DNA of 64,000 bases, from positions 4,193,340 through 4,257,339 of the forward strand of contig OY294050.1 in assembly GCA_958510825.1 (NCBI GenBank), written 5' to 3'. The translations under genes and the position numbers were made by a program. The stretch comes from Brachypterus glaber (taxonomy: Eukaryota > Arthropoda > Insecta > Coleoptera > Kateretidae). Shown here in pieces: positions 1 to 10,796 of the stretch. Numbering within the stretch: the stretch's first letter is position 1; each line of letters starts with the position of its first letter. Under the pieces are notes generated by a model. That model made no database searches, was not told the DNA's origin, and saw nothing but the letters and a program-made list of their open reading frames with translations.

Positions 1-171
1 GTAATCTTGAGCCCTCTACAAAGCCTTTATTATTAATGAAAATATCATATCACATTTGTAATGTACACACACTGTGTCAAAAGTCCGCCTCCCCCCCTTT
101 AACGGAACTGGATAAAACTTTTTGCAACTTAAAGAGGACATTCATGAGGTGATCCCGTTTCATTTGACGCC

Positions 172-737
172 ACATAGGTAGAGAAGCTATAGTGGCTATT
201 AGATAAAGACAAAAACACATTAGGTGTGTAAAATTTAGTCCGCCATTTTTACCTTTTAAATGTCAAAATTTGTAAACAAAAACAAAACCTCAAAAAGGTT
301 TTCACATTTTTACAAGTCTTTACAAAACAAGTCATTTTTAAGTTAAAAATTTTAACACTATAAACAAAATAAAACTATAAAGACACGCAACTACCACAAA
401 CAACGCCATAAACAAAATATCACCAATTATTCGATTTCATAACAAAATGACAGAGTGCAGTGTTGTCGGACCTCCTACCCATGTAAATTTACGTTTGCTT
501 GCATTTAAACGGTTTGAATGTAAATTTATGCTGTCTTTGAGTGTTCTTATTAAAATTTGTAGCAAAATATTGGAAATTTATTGGTTTTTATAATTAAAAA
601 TTATACGGTTGAAATGGTTTTGGCAACGTAGAACCGCCATTTTTACTGTTTAGATGTCAATTTTCTATCTATTGTTATTACGCAGCGCAGAACCCTGTGC
701 AAACGTTTATTTCCTCTATATATTCTCTACCTATGTG
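172..737. mobile_element. Possible inverted-repeat DNA element
   Basis: About 20 bp starting ACATAGGTAGAGAA at the left are repeated in inverse orientation at the right end (TTCTCTACCTATGT). Inside are two related 'CCGCCATTTTTAC' segments near 240 and 630. No coding capacity and no clear target duplication. It is probably an old MITE; the boundaries are tentative. Confidence 0.4.
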
Positions 738-1055
738 TTTGACGCTCGAAAAATGCCGGATAAGCCGAATAATTATAATTAGTGGTTAAAATCTGACATC
801 ATGATTAATTGTCAGAAAAATACCAATTCAAAAATGGTTCGATAGCTATCTGGGTTCAATCAATTCTTGCCAAAATCATAAATGGCTATTGCACAGTGTT
901 ATCGTTATACCGAATTATTATTCATAAGCCTCTGTCAACAATGTCACTCAACATAAATCATTGCATTCATTTGTTTTAATTTATAATTCTATTGTTAAAT
1001 TTTATGAATAATTAAATTCAAATCTTAATATTTCACGATGGAGAAATTGTATTTT

Positions 1056-1378
1056 TATCCAATACATACAGATAATGAGACAATTACCAGCTTTATTTTA
1101 AATAGATAAACCCAATAATAACCCCCGCGTGGCTTTTACTTTATTAAGTGGATAATTATTTATTTTACCCACTCAACTGTCACTTGTCAAATTATTTTCT
1201 TGTAAATATCATTAAAATTTTTAATAAAAATATGCATTTCTAAGCTATTTATTGGATAAAACCTTGTATGGCACTCATGGGTAAACCGATATTGCCCTCT
1301 CGAAAATTAACCTACTTGGCTGATGCCTCGCAGGTTAATTTTCTCATGGGCAATATCTTACTTTACCCACTAGTACCA
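1056..1378 (+). mobile_element. MITE-like repeat, family with a copy at 19804-20104
   Basis: About 320 bp are repeated in reverse orientation at 19804-20104, with high identity over the whole length. The family runs from TATCCAATACATACAG to a terminal hairpin at about 1280-1378. That hairpin pairs GGGTAAACCGATATTGCCC with GGGCAATATCTTACTTTACCC. There is no coding potential. Finding two copies with shared ends is the main support that this is a dispersed repeat. Confidence 0.6.
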
Positions 1379-1620
1379 TAAATAACTATTGTAGACCAGA
1401 ACTTTGTGACAATATTAAAAAAATATATAGTTACAGAAATTGTTTGCGTAGTATACGGGTTCAACGGCGGCCATATTGAAAAGTTCACAAACATTTTACG
1501 AAATGACACTACTGGCAGTCGGACTTCGAATTGAAAAAAATGACGTCATTGGCTCAGTAAATTCGTCACTTTGTGATATTTTTCAATAACTGTAGATAAA
1601 AGCGTGAATAATTATTGCTT

Positions 1621-1786
1621 ACACAGAAAAACAGGATTTCTTAAATCAAAGACACGTGTTTTTGAATAAAGATCTACGATCAAGGACATTAACTTTGGTT
1701 CAAAGAAGTACCAGCCTAGAAACAAGATGATTGCAATATCTAATAAAAGTATTATTTAAATACTGAATTATTTCTCTCAGTGTACT
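1621..1786. mobile_element. Small fold-back MITE (ACACAGAAA ends)
   Basis: The ends TACACAGAAA and the reverse complement of CTCAGTGTA are similar inverted repeats next to TA. The interior ('TTGGTTCAAAGAA', 'AAGGACATTAACTTTGG') is shared with longer hairpin copies at about 8030-8295 and 56325-56480. It is non-coding. Confidence 0.45.
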
Positions 1787-1924
1787 CCTTTATAAATATC
1801 AAATTAACCTTTGTTTTACTCGTCGTAATTCAATCTTAAGCGTAGTCGACTTTGAATAGAAATTTCCACTTTTCTTGATCCTCTTGAAAATATTCATTGG
1901 AACAATATAAACCACTAATTGAAT

Positions 1925-2645
1925 TAAAGCACTAGAGACGTTTTTAAAGTACCATAGACTCTTTTAAATACCACAGAAAGACGTTTTTACATCAATAGAC
2001 GTGTTTAAAGCACCAGAGACTCTTACAAAACACTATAGTGCACTATAGAGACATTAAAGCACTGTAGACGTAATTAAAGCACTGCAGACGTGTTTAAAGC
2101 ACTGCAGACGTGTTTAAAGCACTACAGACTCTTAGGTTTTTACATCAATAAACTTGTTTAAAGCACTACAGAGACATAATTAAAGCACTGTAAACGTGTT
2201 TAAAGCACTATAGACTAACAAATACGTGTTTACATCAATAAAGGTGTTTTAAGTACTAGAGACTCTTTTAAAGCACTATAGAGATGTATTTAAAGCACTG
2301 TAGACGTGTTTAAAGCACTATAGGCAAGTTTTTTTATATGTATAATGTACTAGAGCGTTTTTAAAGTACTGTAAACTCTAATAAAACGTTTTTACATCAA
2401 TAAATGTTTTTAAATCACTAAAGACTCTTTCAAAGCACTATATTTAAAGCACTGTCGAGGTATTTAAAGCACTATAAGAAGTTTTTAAAGCAATAATGTA
2501 CTAGAGACGTAAACTAGTAAAATTCTATGCACCATTTCAAAGCACTATAGATACATTTTTAAAGCATTAGTGACACTTTTAAAGCACAAGAGACATCTTT
2601 GATTTACTAGAGACGAATTAAAGGCACTAGAAATGTTTAAATGTA
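1925..2645. repeat. Degenerate short tandem array, TTTAAAGCACT motif
   Basis: A motif close to TTTAAAGCACTGTAGACGTG recurs some thirty times at about 20-25 bp spacing. Substitutions and indels break the register, and 'TTTTTACATCAATA' interludes occur about every 150-200 bp. No reading frame is kept. It is best described as a decayed minisatellite or the interior of a larger element. Confidence 0.75.
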
Positions 2646-2649
2646 GACA

Positions 2650-3630
2650 TAACAATGCCGACTATTGGTGTTTTATAAAAACCATTGTCGGGTTCATATT
2701 ATGGAACCAAATATCTTTAAGATAACAACATCAGCATATTATTATCTTATTTTAAATATCGCTTTATCTAATCTACAAAATTTTCGTGTAACTAGGTAAT
2801 TTAATATAGTGGCGCCAATAATTAGGCAATTAATTAATTACAAAGGAATTTTATAGCCTAATAAAACAAGTTTTTCTATTTGGTTATCTTTCAAAGCAGT
2901 TTTTCTTTTAAAACGTAATTTTTTCAAATGGCAATTCCATTGGACACCCCCACCTTTTTGGTGCGCTAAAAAATGGCGTACTTTTTTCTTTCACTTTCGC
3001 TTTTGCCGGAAATTATTTTTATTTTTTGTTGTATTTTTGCACTTTTGGATTCAGAAAACTATTTTACATCTAAAATTATTTGAAAACTAATAGTTACAAG
3101 TCCAAGTTACTCTTCATAGTACAAAGTAGTTTTCAAATTTCCAAAATCGCCAAAAATTGTCCTAGAGTAAAAATTGTTGGATTTTTTTAGATTCAAAATT
3201 GTTTTTTGAAGTCAAAACATATCCTAAATATGTTTGTTTATTCTGGTGTATGTGGACCTTTGAATAAATTTTTGGATACATCATTTAGAGCAGCAAAAAG
3301 ACTCTAATTAAATTATTTTCAGTATAAAATTTTCAGTGAACAAAAGCCGGTCGCCTACCTGAAGTCTCGGATACCTTTTATTGTTGAAATTTATGGTTTC
3401 CTGCGGTAGGTTGATGTAAAAGACGAGGTAATGTGTTTTCCTGCACAATCGCACAGATTAGTGGAGCTAATTGAAAGGAATTTTGCAGGAACTAATTCAA
3501 ACACTCAATAGAGTGGCGTTTCCAATGCTTTTAACACTTTTTGTTAAAAATTTAACATTTTTCTTAAATACTCCGTATACAATATATAATTAGAAAGGCA
3601 AATATTTATTTCCTTTTGCTCTACTGAGTG
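2650..3630. other. Unassigned AT-rich DNA
   Basis: No gene or clear element. The segment near 3120-3200 (CAAAAATTGTCCTAGAGTAAAAA) is a diverged relative of the 'CCTAGACAAAAAATTCT' repeat at 9575-9690 and 13362-13495. Confidence 0.3.
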
Positions 3631-3643
3631 ATATACTATGGTA

Positions 3644-3853
3644 CCGTCAAGTGGGGTGACTTCGGACGGTGTGGGTGACTTCGGACAGTTTTTCATAAAA
3701 TTCTCTGGGGGGTTGTGTGCACAAGTTTTGGAATTGAACCCCACAGACTGTGCACACAATCCTACAACTTGTGCATACGTGCTTTGGTTCAGAGAGTTTT
3801 GCGAAAAAGTGTCTGAAGTCACCCACACCGTCCGAAGGCACCCCACTTGACGG
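3644..3853. mobile_element. TA-flanked MITE, CCGTCAA ends
   Basis: Terminal inverted repeats of about 45 bp start CCGTCAAGTGGGGTGACTTC on the left and match the right end in reverse with few changes. Both ends are flanked by TA, as expected for a Tc1/mariner-type target duplication. Apparent open frames on both strands here come from the palindrome. A shorter relative lies at 35299-35426. Confidence 0.7.
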
Positions 3854-3869
3854 TACCTGAGATCTCCCC

Positions 3870-4125
3870 ACCCTGTAAAAGCGGTTTTGCCAAATCTTAT
3901 TAAAATTCTGTAGGATTTAAGCCCATTTAGCTTTGATAGTATTTTCGTAAGATTTTAAAGGAATAGTAATACCTATTTCAAAGTGTCGCTACCCAAGTTT
4001 ATCAAAAACCCTGAAAACCTATCAAGTTGATAGGATATTTCCACAATTTCCTACTTTATTGATGGGATTTTGGTAAGATTTCATAGGACCGTTTACGTAA
4101 GATTTGATGGGACCTTTTTTACAAG
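3870..4125. repeat. Degenerate GGTAAGATTT-type short repeats
   Basis: Variants of 'TAAGATTTNATAGGA' recur at irregular 20-40 bp spacing (near 3890, 3945, 4070 and 4100). They are too diverged for a firm unit. It sits between two MITEs. Confidence 0.35.
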
Positions 4126-4130
4126 GCATA

Positions 4131-4545
4131 CACTGAAAAAAAGGATCCTTTGCGGTAATGGAATATGAAATTAGGCCAAATGCTTCGCACTCTTGAATAT
4201 GTCCAAAAGAGCCTTCTCTTAACATGAAAATATAATTCACTTGCCAAGATCTTTCTGATTCTTTAACTTAAAATTCTTTGATCTTGTGTGAAATGCAAGT
4301 GGTCTTGTCTCAAAAGAAAAATTGTTGGACCAAAGTATTTAAAATTATTTAATTTTTAACAATCTTAAAACAAAGATAAATGGTTTTTGCGTCAAATGCG
4401 CCAGGTTCAAGAGAATTTTAAAAATATTTCAAAAGCGGCACTTTTCTTGGGACGATATAAATACTTTTGTTTGAAGATACACATCTTTTAAGCTAAAAGA
4501 ATAACTGCCAAGAGTGTTGACTACTTTGAGTCATTTTTTTCAGTG
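4131..4545. mobile_element. TA-flanked MITE, CACTGAAAAAA ends
   Basis: CACTGAAAAAAAGG at the left and TTTTTTTCAGTG at the right form short terminal inverted repeats, each directly bordered by TA (4129-4130 and 4546-4547). The 415-bp interior has no coding capacity. This is the form of a non-autonomous mariner-type element. Confidence 0.6.
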
Positions 4546-4636
4546 TACAAAAATTTTAACATTTTTCTGTATTCTTAGAAAGATAATTGTTTTTTTGCTG
4601 TACCAAGTAGTACATCACTCGGTATATCCTATGTAA

Positions 4637-5143
4637 AATTTTACTCTTAAGGGTTTGTCGGAAAATTTAAAAAAATATTTTAAAACTTTTAATATTGAAC
4701 TGGCATTTTATAATATAAGAACAACAAGTGAGTTATATAGTAGTCTTAAAGACCCGATTATTATAGACAATCAGTCCAACTTAGTGTATGCTATTCCCTG
4801 TAAAAATTGTAACGATACCTATTATATTGGGCAAACATGTCAATTTTTCAAAAAGAGAAGGGCGCAGCATAAATATGATTGCTATGAAAGTAATAAAAAC
4901 AAACAAGAAAAAACCGCGTTAGCAATGCATCACTTTGATAAAAAACATGACTTTGATTTTGACAAAATGGTTATTGTGGACAAAGAAAACCATACATCGA
5001 GACGTAAGATTGCAGAAATGATTTTTATAAAACTGACTAAAAACATTAATTTAAGGACTGACGTAGACAGACTTAGTACGGTGTATTCAGGATTATTGGA
5101 GGAGTATAAGAAATCTTATAAAATACCAAAAAGTAGATGTTAA
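4637..5143 (+). pseudogene. Penelope-like element, truncated C-terminal GIY-YIG endonuclease
   Basis: This is the 3' end of a Penelope-like retroelement polyprotein. In that family the reverse transcriptase is followed by a GIY-YIG nuclease that nicks target DNA for integration. The frame opens at 4637 after a stop, and no reverse transcriptase motifs precede it, so the copy is 5'-truncated. A 'KGLSENLKKYFKTFNIE' linker leads to VYAIPCKNCNDTYYIGQT (the GIY-YIG core, with the Cys/His knuckle typical of this family). The arginine-containing KKRRAQHKYDC follows. Near the end, RRKIAEMIFIKL supplies the candidate metal-binding Glu. It ends at a TAA at 5141-5143. No start codon should be trusted; the element is an incomplete copy with no obvious promoter. 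The nuclease domain looks undamaged, so the insertion is not very old. The family call is firm; activity is unlikely. Confidence 0.88.
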
Positions 5144-5840
5144 TTGACATGCTATTCATTAAGGGGTACGTGTAGGAGGGGAGGGGGGTAGTAAACAAAA
5201 AAGAATAAAAAGGGAACAATTGAAGGGGTTAAAAAGGGGGAGAAAAAGACAAAAAAAATCATGTAACCTAGCCTTTTGATGGGTAGTTATTTTTTTTTTC
5301 TCTTCTTTTTTTTTTTTTTTCTCTTTTTGTTTTCTTTTTTAGTTTTTTTTTAGTTGATAGTTTGCGATGTGTTATATGCATTCATTTGTTATATGATAAG
5401 TTGGTATTTAGCTTTTGCTATTATATTTTATATAAAGGCGCCTTCAGCATTTGTCTTTGATATAAATATAGTTCACTATAGTTTACCAAGAATACATATA
5501 GGTGTTCTTGTGATAAGAAAGAGGAAGAAAAAACATATACAGTTAATTTGAAATATGTCTACGTGTACGGTTCTATAGTTTTGTTTATTGTTCGTAATTG
5601 TTTATTTAAATAATATTTATGTTAAATGTAGTGTTTTAAGTATGCTAAGGTAAATGTTTTTCGTATTATCTAGGCATAAGATTAAAAAGTAGACGTTTTT
5701 AATTTTTTTAATATTTTTTTTTAAGTTATATATTTTTTTATGTTATTATTACATAAGGTCTTTTTCTCTCTTTTAGCTTGATAAAGTCTTGATTAAAGAC
5801 GAAACGTCGCTAGTGCATAAAAGTTAGTGTTTTTATTTAA
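5144..5840 (+). mobile_element. 3' UTR and terminal repeat region of the Penelope-like element, with hammerhead-like motif
   Basis: A G-rich then T-rich tract (about 5165-5350) follows the endonuclease stop. Further down, at 5776-5812, TAGC–TTGATAAAGTC…GACGAAAC–GTCGCTA has a GTC/GAC stem followed by GAAAC, closed by TAGC/GCTA. Penelope-like terminal repeats are known to carry hammerhead ribozyme motifs. This one has an altered core (TTGATAA instead of CTGANGA), so it is probably inactive. The outer boundary is not certain. Confidence 0.55.
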
Positions 5841-5978
5841 AGTCCTAGTCCCGATATTTGTTTATTAATTTACTCTCAATGTTTTAGTGTTTTGTCTAAA
5901 GACGGAGTTACAATAATTATACTGGATCTTTTTCCTCTCAGAAAAAAAATTTGGGTTTGAAATAAAATAAAAATGTAA

Positions 5979-6303
5979 CCTTTTCGCTCCGGATTTGTTT
6001 TCTTTGAATTTCGGAAACATTTTTTTGTGTATATAAAATAAAATTCTATCATAAGTATGAACCAAGTGAATTTTAATGTTCTTTTACATAAAATAAGTGG
6101 GATATGTTTGTCTCAATATAACATAATATGTGACCCTGCACAAAGAAACCCAGTTAGTGTGTCAAATTAAAAAATACTTCATATCAAGTTTGGAGTATAA
6201 AATACTAAAATGACCCTGTTCTTTGCATTTTAAATATTCTTTTTGGCTATAGGATTTTTTGAACATCTGCTGGGACATATATGTCCCAACAGGAGCGAAA
6301 GGG
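5979..6303. mobile_element. piggyBac-like MITE with CCC(T)TTTCGCTCC ends
   Basis: The right end reads GGAGCGAAAGGG followed by TTAA (6304-6307). The left end reads CCTTTTCGCTCC after GTAA. This gives about 12-bp inverted repeats with a TTAA-type target, the signature of piggyBac-like elements. A perfect subterminal palindrome (GGGACATATATGTCCC) lies at about 6273-6290. The left TTAA has one mismatch. It is non-coding. Confidence 0.5.
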
Positions 6304-6464
6304 TTAATGTTTTTGGGCAAAACTACACATTAAATTTCCTCTCGAGATCTCATTGATGTTGCAGGAAGTTGAATAAACTGCAAAAATGAAAGGGATGTTT
6401 TAATCAAAAAATAACCTGTACGGATTAACCGCAAATAGCGGTTCGTTATAGATAGATTAGATAA

Positions 6465-6572
6465 GCTGTGGCCGAGGCACACTCGATTTCCGGTGAGAGA
6501 ATTGTGGTCCAGTCACCTTTCTCGCTGATGAGACAGATCCGAAGAAGTGCAGGTTCTTCTTCTTCTTCTTAT
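6465..6572 (+). repeat. Possible tRNA-derived SINE fragment with (TTC)n tail
   Basis: TGGCCGAGGCA resembles a Leu/Ser-type tRNA A box, and GTGGTCCAGTCACC about 40 bp later weakly resembles a B box. The stretch ends in a (TTC)n run at about 6554-6570. The B box has several mismatches, and no second copy was seen in the window. Confidence 0.25.
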
Positions 6573-6886
6573 AGTCTCTGGTGAATATTTTTAACAAATT
6601 ATTTTCTCCCGGCTGTATTTTACATAAATCTAAAAAGTGGTTAATCGAGACACACCAAAACCTATTTTTAACTTTAATTACACATTACAATTATTACATT
6701 TAGACTAAATGATTTAGTGTAGACTTCAAACTATTTTGCAGGCCAAGGGGTAAAAAACGCTCATTTGACATATGTCAATTTTAAATGTAGATATTATACA
6801 TATCAAAGGCACTTTCTAAAGACTGTTTTTACTTGACTACAAAATTATTGTGTTTAACTACAAAAATAGCTTCATCTGAATATAGT

Positions 6887-6980
6887 GCATTTATTATTAT
6901 TATTATTATCATTATTCTTATTATTTAGTTAATTACTAGAGAGCCCCAAAGAAGCGTTAGGCTTGTGCTAGGGGCTCTCC
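6887..6980 (-). repeat. Retroelement 3' end: GAGAGCCCC hairpin and (AAT)n tail
   Basis: On the minus strand a hairpin (GGAGAGCCCC…GGGGCTCTC, 6940-6979) is followed about 10-50 bp later by an (AAT)n run (6887-6930). A terminal hairpin plus a trinucleotide tail is typical of non-LTR retrotransposon or SINE 3' ends. No protein part is present. Confidence 0.4.
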
Positions 6981-7006
6981 ATTAATTTAAATGACTCGTT
7001 AAGTTA

Positions 7007-7239
7007 CATTGTAAAAAGTAAACTGAATATTCGGTTACAAATGGATAGAAAATCGGAACTTATTATCCTATGAAATTGTACTTTAATTTTTGTTAAAAAC
7101 ACGCAATATTTCAAGTCCGTCACTAAATATTAAAGTACGTGACTATAGAACTATAGAACAAAAATTAAAGTACATTTGTATAATCATAACTTCCGATTTA
7201 CTATCCATTTCTAGCTTATTCAGCTTAATTTTTACAGTG
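7007..7239. mobile_element. TA-flanked MITE, CACTGTAAAAAGT family (monomer)
   Basis: The left end CATTGTAAAAAGTAAACTGA and right end TTAATTTTTACAGTG are inverted repeats bordered by TA. The interior contains 'ATTGTACTTTAATTTTTGTT' and its inverse around a TA-rich centre. Related copies lie at about 15936-16205 and 30240-30669. Confidence 0.6.
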
Positions 7240-7258
7240 TAAAAATAGGTTTTTGGGC

Positions 7259-7300
7259 TACCACATTTTACCACATTTTAACACATTTTACCACATTTTG
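7259..7300. repeat. Short tandem repeat TTTACCACAT
   Basis: Four copies of a unit close to TTTACCACAT, about 10-11 bp each, with one variant (ACACATTT). Confidence 0.6.
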
Positions 7301-8025
7301 GACTTCTAGTACCCAAAGAAACCGAATCCGGAACCTGGCGATCTAGAAATAAATTAATTTGAATGTACTTTATCGTCGTGTTACTTTCATCACCTTATAT
7401 CTCAAAAAAATCGATTTTTAGTTACTTCTTATAATCAACTCATCTGTACATGATAACTTGTAACTTATACAAACTTCAATTTATTACTCAAATACATATA
7501 ACGTAACTTATAAAATAACTGAAACAGTTAATTGGAGTCTGTCTATGTTATTACTATTAACTAATAACTTATTAGACATCATGTTGATCAGTGCGAGGAA
7601 CCAAAAATCTTTTTTTCGGAGATACATGGTTGAAAAAGTACCACGACGATTTGTAAAATTCAGTCGGGAGAAAATAACTTTTCGAAAATGTTTACCAGCT
7701 ATCGGACTATTAGGAGGCTGTGGAATTTGATGTTATTAACGCGACCACGAGTTACATAACTGTAAGCGGAGTAGGAATTTTTAGTCACACGACATTTCGA
7801 GAGAGAGATGACGGACAACGGTTTCTGAGGCCGTGTAACACGGAAAAGACGTAATTGCGTTTACGCAGAAACGTTTTGTTTTAAAAGACAACTGGATTGT
7901 TATCATTAAGGTTTGACGAGAAACATTAAATCGAGATTTCCTCTTGTCTCGATTTCAATTACGAGAAAATATCAAGAAGTACCCGTTTCAAGCAAAAACC
8001 GTATTTTGAAAAAAATAAGGGTTAG
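7300..8025. other. Unassigned stretch
   Basis: No supported gene. The 61-codon frame at 7545-7730 has no recognisable motif. A slightly GC-richer segment at 7740-7880 shows no coding pattern. Confidence 0.3.
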
Positions 8026-8029
8026 GCCC

Positions 8030-8295
8030 TTATGTTAGTAGCACTCTTCACGTGTATTTCGATATGTTTAAAGCCATATTCTCTTGTTTCAAAGTTAGCA
8101 ATTATTTAAACCAAAATCAATGTCCTTGAATGAAGAGCACGGGTTTTTGGATAAAGATCCGCGCTCTTCATTTAAGGACATTGACTTTGGTTCAAAGAAA
8201 TGCTAGCCTTGAAACAAGATAATATGGATTTGAAAATATTGAGACACGTGTCCTTGGTTCAAGGAAACCTTTTTACTTTTATTTCTGTGTAAGAT
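8030..8295. mobile_element. Fold-back MITE, GAACCAAAGTCAATGTCCTT family
   Basis: An internal inverted repeat pairs 'CAAAATCAATGTCCTTGAAT' with 'AAGGACATTGACTTTGG'. An outer pair, 'AAGCCATATTCTCTTGTTTC' and 'GAAACAAGATAATATGG', extends it. The right end TTTCTGTGTAA matches the left end of the shorter copy at 1621. A third copy is at 56325-56480. Confidence 0.55.
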
Positions 8296-8795
8296 TTCTA
8301 AAATCTTGCCGAAAATTAGCGAAATTTTTAAAAATTCTGCCAGAATTTTGCATATTTTTGAAAGACCGATTTCTACAAGGATTTCTGATAGTGGTTTTTG
8401 ACCTCTAGGTAGATTTTTTTTTCTTATTGCTCTTATTAATTTAGTACTAATATTTTTTTATAAAATGCATTGACTTGTCTTTACAGTTACTAAAATAATA
8501 GTACCCAAATATTTTTAACGAGACAATTTATTTATAAATAGTATTTGTCTATTAAACACACCGTGGGTACCACATGCTGAGGATAGCGGTACGTTCTGCC
8601 TGAATTATGTCTGCATAGCACACTAATCTAATTGCTTCTATTCAGATTTCTTCCTTTGGAAAAAACATTACACGCTATAGTGGGTATCTTAGAAGATAAG
8701 CATACATAAGTAGAGAGAAGTTGTTCTGTTTTTGTCGATCTATAGAAAAACATACAGCATTCAAAATTCGCAAAGAATAGTATATTCTATAACTA

Positions 8796-8891
8796 GTATG
8801 GAATAGACAATATTCCGCGCGAGCGGAAAGTTTCATACGAGCCGTCAGGCGAGTATGACGGTCCCGCGAGCGCGGAATGACTATTCCATAC
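8796..8891. repeat. GC-rich 96-bp palindrome
   Basis: GTATGGAATAG…CTATTCCATAC forms the outer stem. Inside it CCGCGCGAGCGG faces CCGCGAGCGCGG, and TCATACGAGCCG faces CGAGTATGA. The stem is far richer in CpG than its surroundings, which makes it stand out. Confidence 0.6.
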
Positions 8892-8899
8892 GTGTTGTA

Positions 8900-9340
8900 G
8901 ACTATACTTTTTCTTCGACTGCAAATATGAAACACTGTATGGCTTTAAACTGCGGAAAATGTTAAAAACAATGTTTTTTATGACTTGACATTGTAAATGC
9001 AACAAAACACATATCTTTAAATAAAGAAATTAATGTTATTTAATAATTTTATCCAATCAGTACTTAAAACAGATTTTTATTTAATTTTAGCACATATTTA
9101 CAAATTATAATACAAAAATTGAAGGTTATGTCAGATTGTTGTGACAGATATCAGGTTTAAATATTTAACAATAGCAGTTTTAATTTTTTGAACTAAATTA
9201 TTAAAAAACTGGTCAAATATTAGGAAAAACTAATAAACTTTATGTAATTTTAACGAAAAACTTTAAATTGCATTAAATTATTCAATATTTCATGGCAAAA
9301 TATACATATTTTTGCTTATTTTGATACAGTTTTCTCTACC
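8900..9340. other. Unassigned AT-rich DNA
   Basis: No gene, repeat copy or strong inverted repeat recognised. Confidence 0.3.
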
Positions 9341-9344
9341 TTTA

Positions 9345-9490
9345 TAAACAAGAGATGGCACTACATGTACTCATTCTAACACTTGATACGGAATATTCAT
9401 ACCGTATCTAGAGCTATAATGGATTCATTCTCTGTTTGAAAAGTGTGTGTATTTGCTTACATTCTAAAGCAGTCGTAGAAAAAAATAACT
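9345..9490 (+). repeat. Dispersed repeat, copy at 54435-54560
   Basis: 'CATACCGTATCTAGA', 'GGATTCATTCT', 'GAAAAGTGT' and 'ACATTCTAAA…CAGTCGT' occur in the same order and spacing at 54435-54560. The two copies are moderately diverged. Confidence 0.5.
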
Positions 9491-9574
9491 ATAGCAATTG
9501 TTAATGCTTGCTGTTTTTTTTTATGAAACAGGTAAAATTAGTAGGTACCCTGTAAACACTTACCTATAGTCCAT

Positions 9575-9690
9575 TATTATATTATTCACAGCGCCTGCGC
9601 TAGAATAATATAGGGTAGTTTCGAATTTTCAAAAATTTTCAAAAATCGTCCTAGACAAAAAATTCTTGGATTTAAATTTGTTTCATGAAA
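9575..9690 (+). repeat. Dispersed repeat with GCGC palindrome, copy at 13362-13495
   Basis: It starts with the palindrome-like ATTATTCACAGCGC/GCGCTAGAATAAT and continues 'CGTCCTAGACAAAAAATTCT' to 'TTTGTTTCATGAAAAA'. The second copy at 13362-13495 matches throughout. An inverted solo palindrome is at about 40052-40092. A (GTCC)n microsatellite follows at 9718-9741. Confidence 0.55.
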
Positions 9691-10323
9691 AAGTAAGCAA
9701 CTTCTTTTTTTTTAATGTCCGTCCGTCCGTCCGTCCGTCCATCTGTGTGTACTGTCACTCAAGAACAAATAATCCGATCGATTTGAAATTTTCAGAAAAA
9801 ATCTATTTCTGCGAGGGGAAGATCCCTGTTGTAATTCCCCAAGAACAAAAAAAATATGTCATAGACTCTTTTACCCCTTGGCTCCAAAATTATTGTGTAA
9901 TTATAAATCAATTTCCACAGCTTTTTGAGCTTCTAGCACCTAAAGGATAATACTATATTCATCATGAGATTTGTCGAAGGCTTTAGTTAAATCTAAGAAA
10001 ATTGCCAGATACATGAAAAAAGCGTGTCATAACCTACCTTATTTAAAAAACACTTGAACATGAATATGAAGCAGAAATTATTTAAAAAACTACACAAAGA
10101 AATTTTTATTTTAATATTAAAACCTTAGCACGTGTTATAAATGCCCGAAACCGTTTGCCAAGGCCTTGGTACTCTATAATTGATTAAAACTACATAAGCA
10201 CAAATAGTAACTATTATTATTATTAACTGTTTTAAATAACAATTAGTTTTTTTTTGCGCTTAGATAATCAAATCTTATTTATAGACATTATAGATTATTC
10301 GATTGAATCATAGCTTTTTTGTA

Positions 10324-10747
10324 CACGGAAAAAAAAATTATAGCTAGGAGCGCTATAACACACATACCAAGCAAATTATAATCGCTTATTATATAAATAC
10401 AAGGCTTTCTCTTACAATTATGGCAGTCAGTGTAAAAATTTATATGAAATACTTTAATTGTTTAGTGAATAATAAAATATAACAAATAGTATGGCATTTA
10501 TAGCTTAAATAGATTTAATTATTGTCCGTGCTAATAATTTTTATAATATAATAAAATTTCTGTAAATTTATAATAGTGCCTGTAATAAATATAATCGTGT
10601 CTGTAATATATATAATCGTTTCCAATTTATTTTTAACATTATTAGTTATTGTGTCCCTTATAATCTATAGCTTAAATCACTATAATTTGCCACTGTTACC
10701 AAATATCTTATAATGTATAGCGCAGAGCCCACTAATTTCTTTCCGTG
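10324..10747 (+). mobile_element. TA-flanked MITE, CACGGAAA ends (copy 1)
   Basis: CACGGAAA and TTTCCGTG ends are bordered by TA on both sides. The subterminal 'GCTATA' and 'TATAGC' motifs repeat inside. It is 424 bp, non-coding. It differs from the copy at 52706-53130 by only a handful of bases, so the two are recent sisters. A more diverged copy is at 39087-39467. Confidence 0.8.
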
Positions 10748-10796
10748 TACATATTATAAAAACAAGCGGTAAAGATACGCATTCCATTACATACAG

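Noticed and set aside
3638..3871. Three overlapping 70-100 codon frames
   Set aside because: All arise from the arms of the palindromic MITE.
6525..6555. Hammerhead core at CGCTGATGAGACAG…CGAAGAAG
   Set aside because: GAAA box is missing and stem II does not pair.
9666..9950. 94-codon frame with a VRPSVRPS repeat
   Set aside because: It runs through a (GTCC)n microsatellite and a dispersed repeat.
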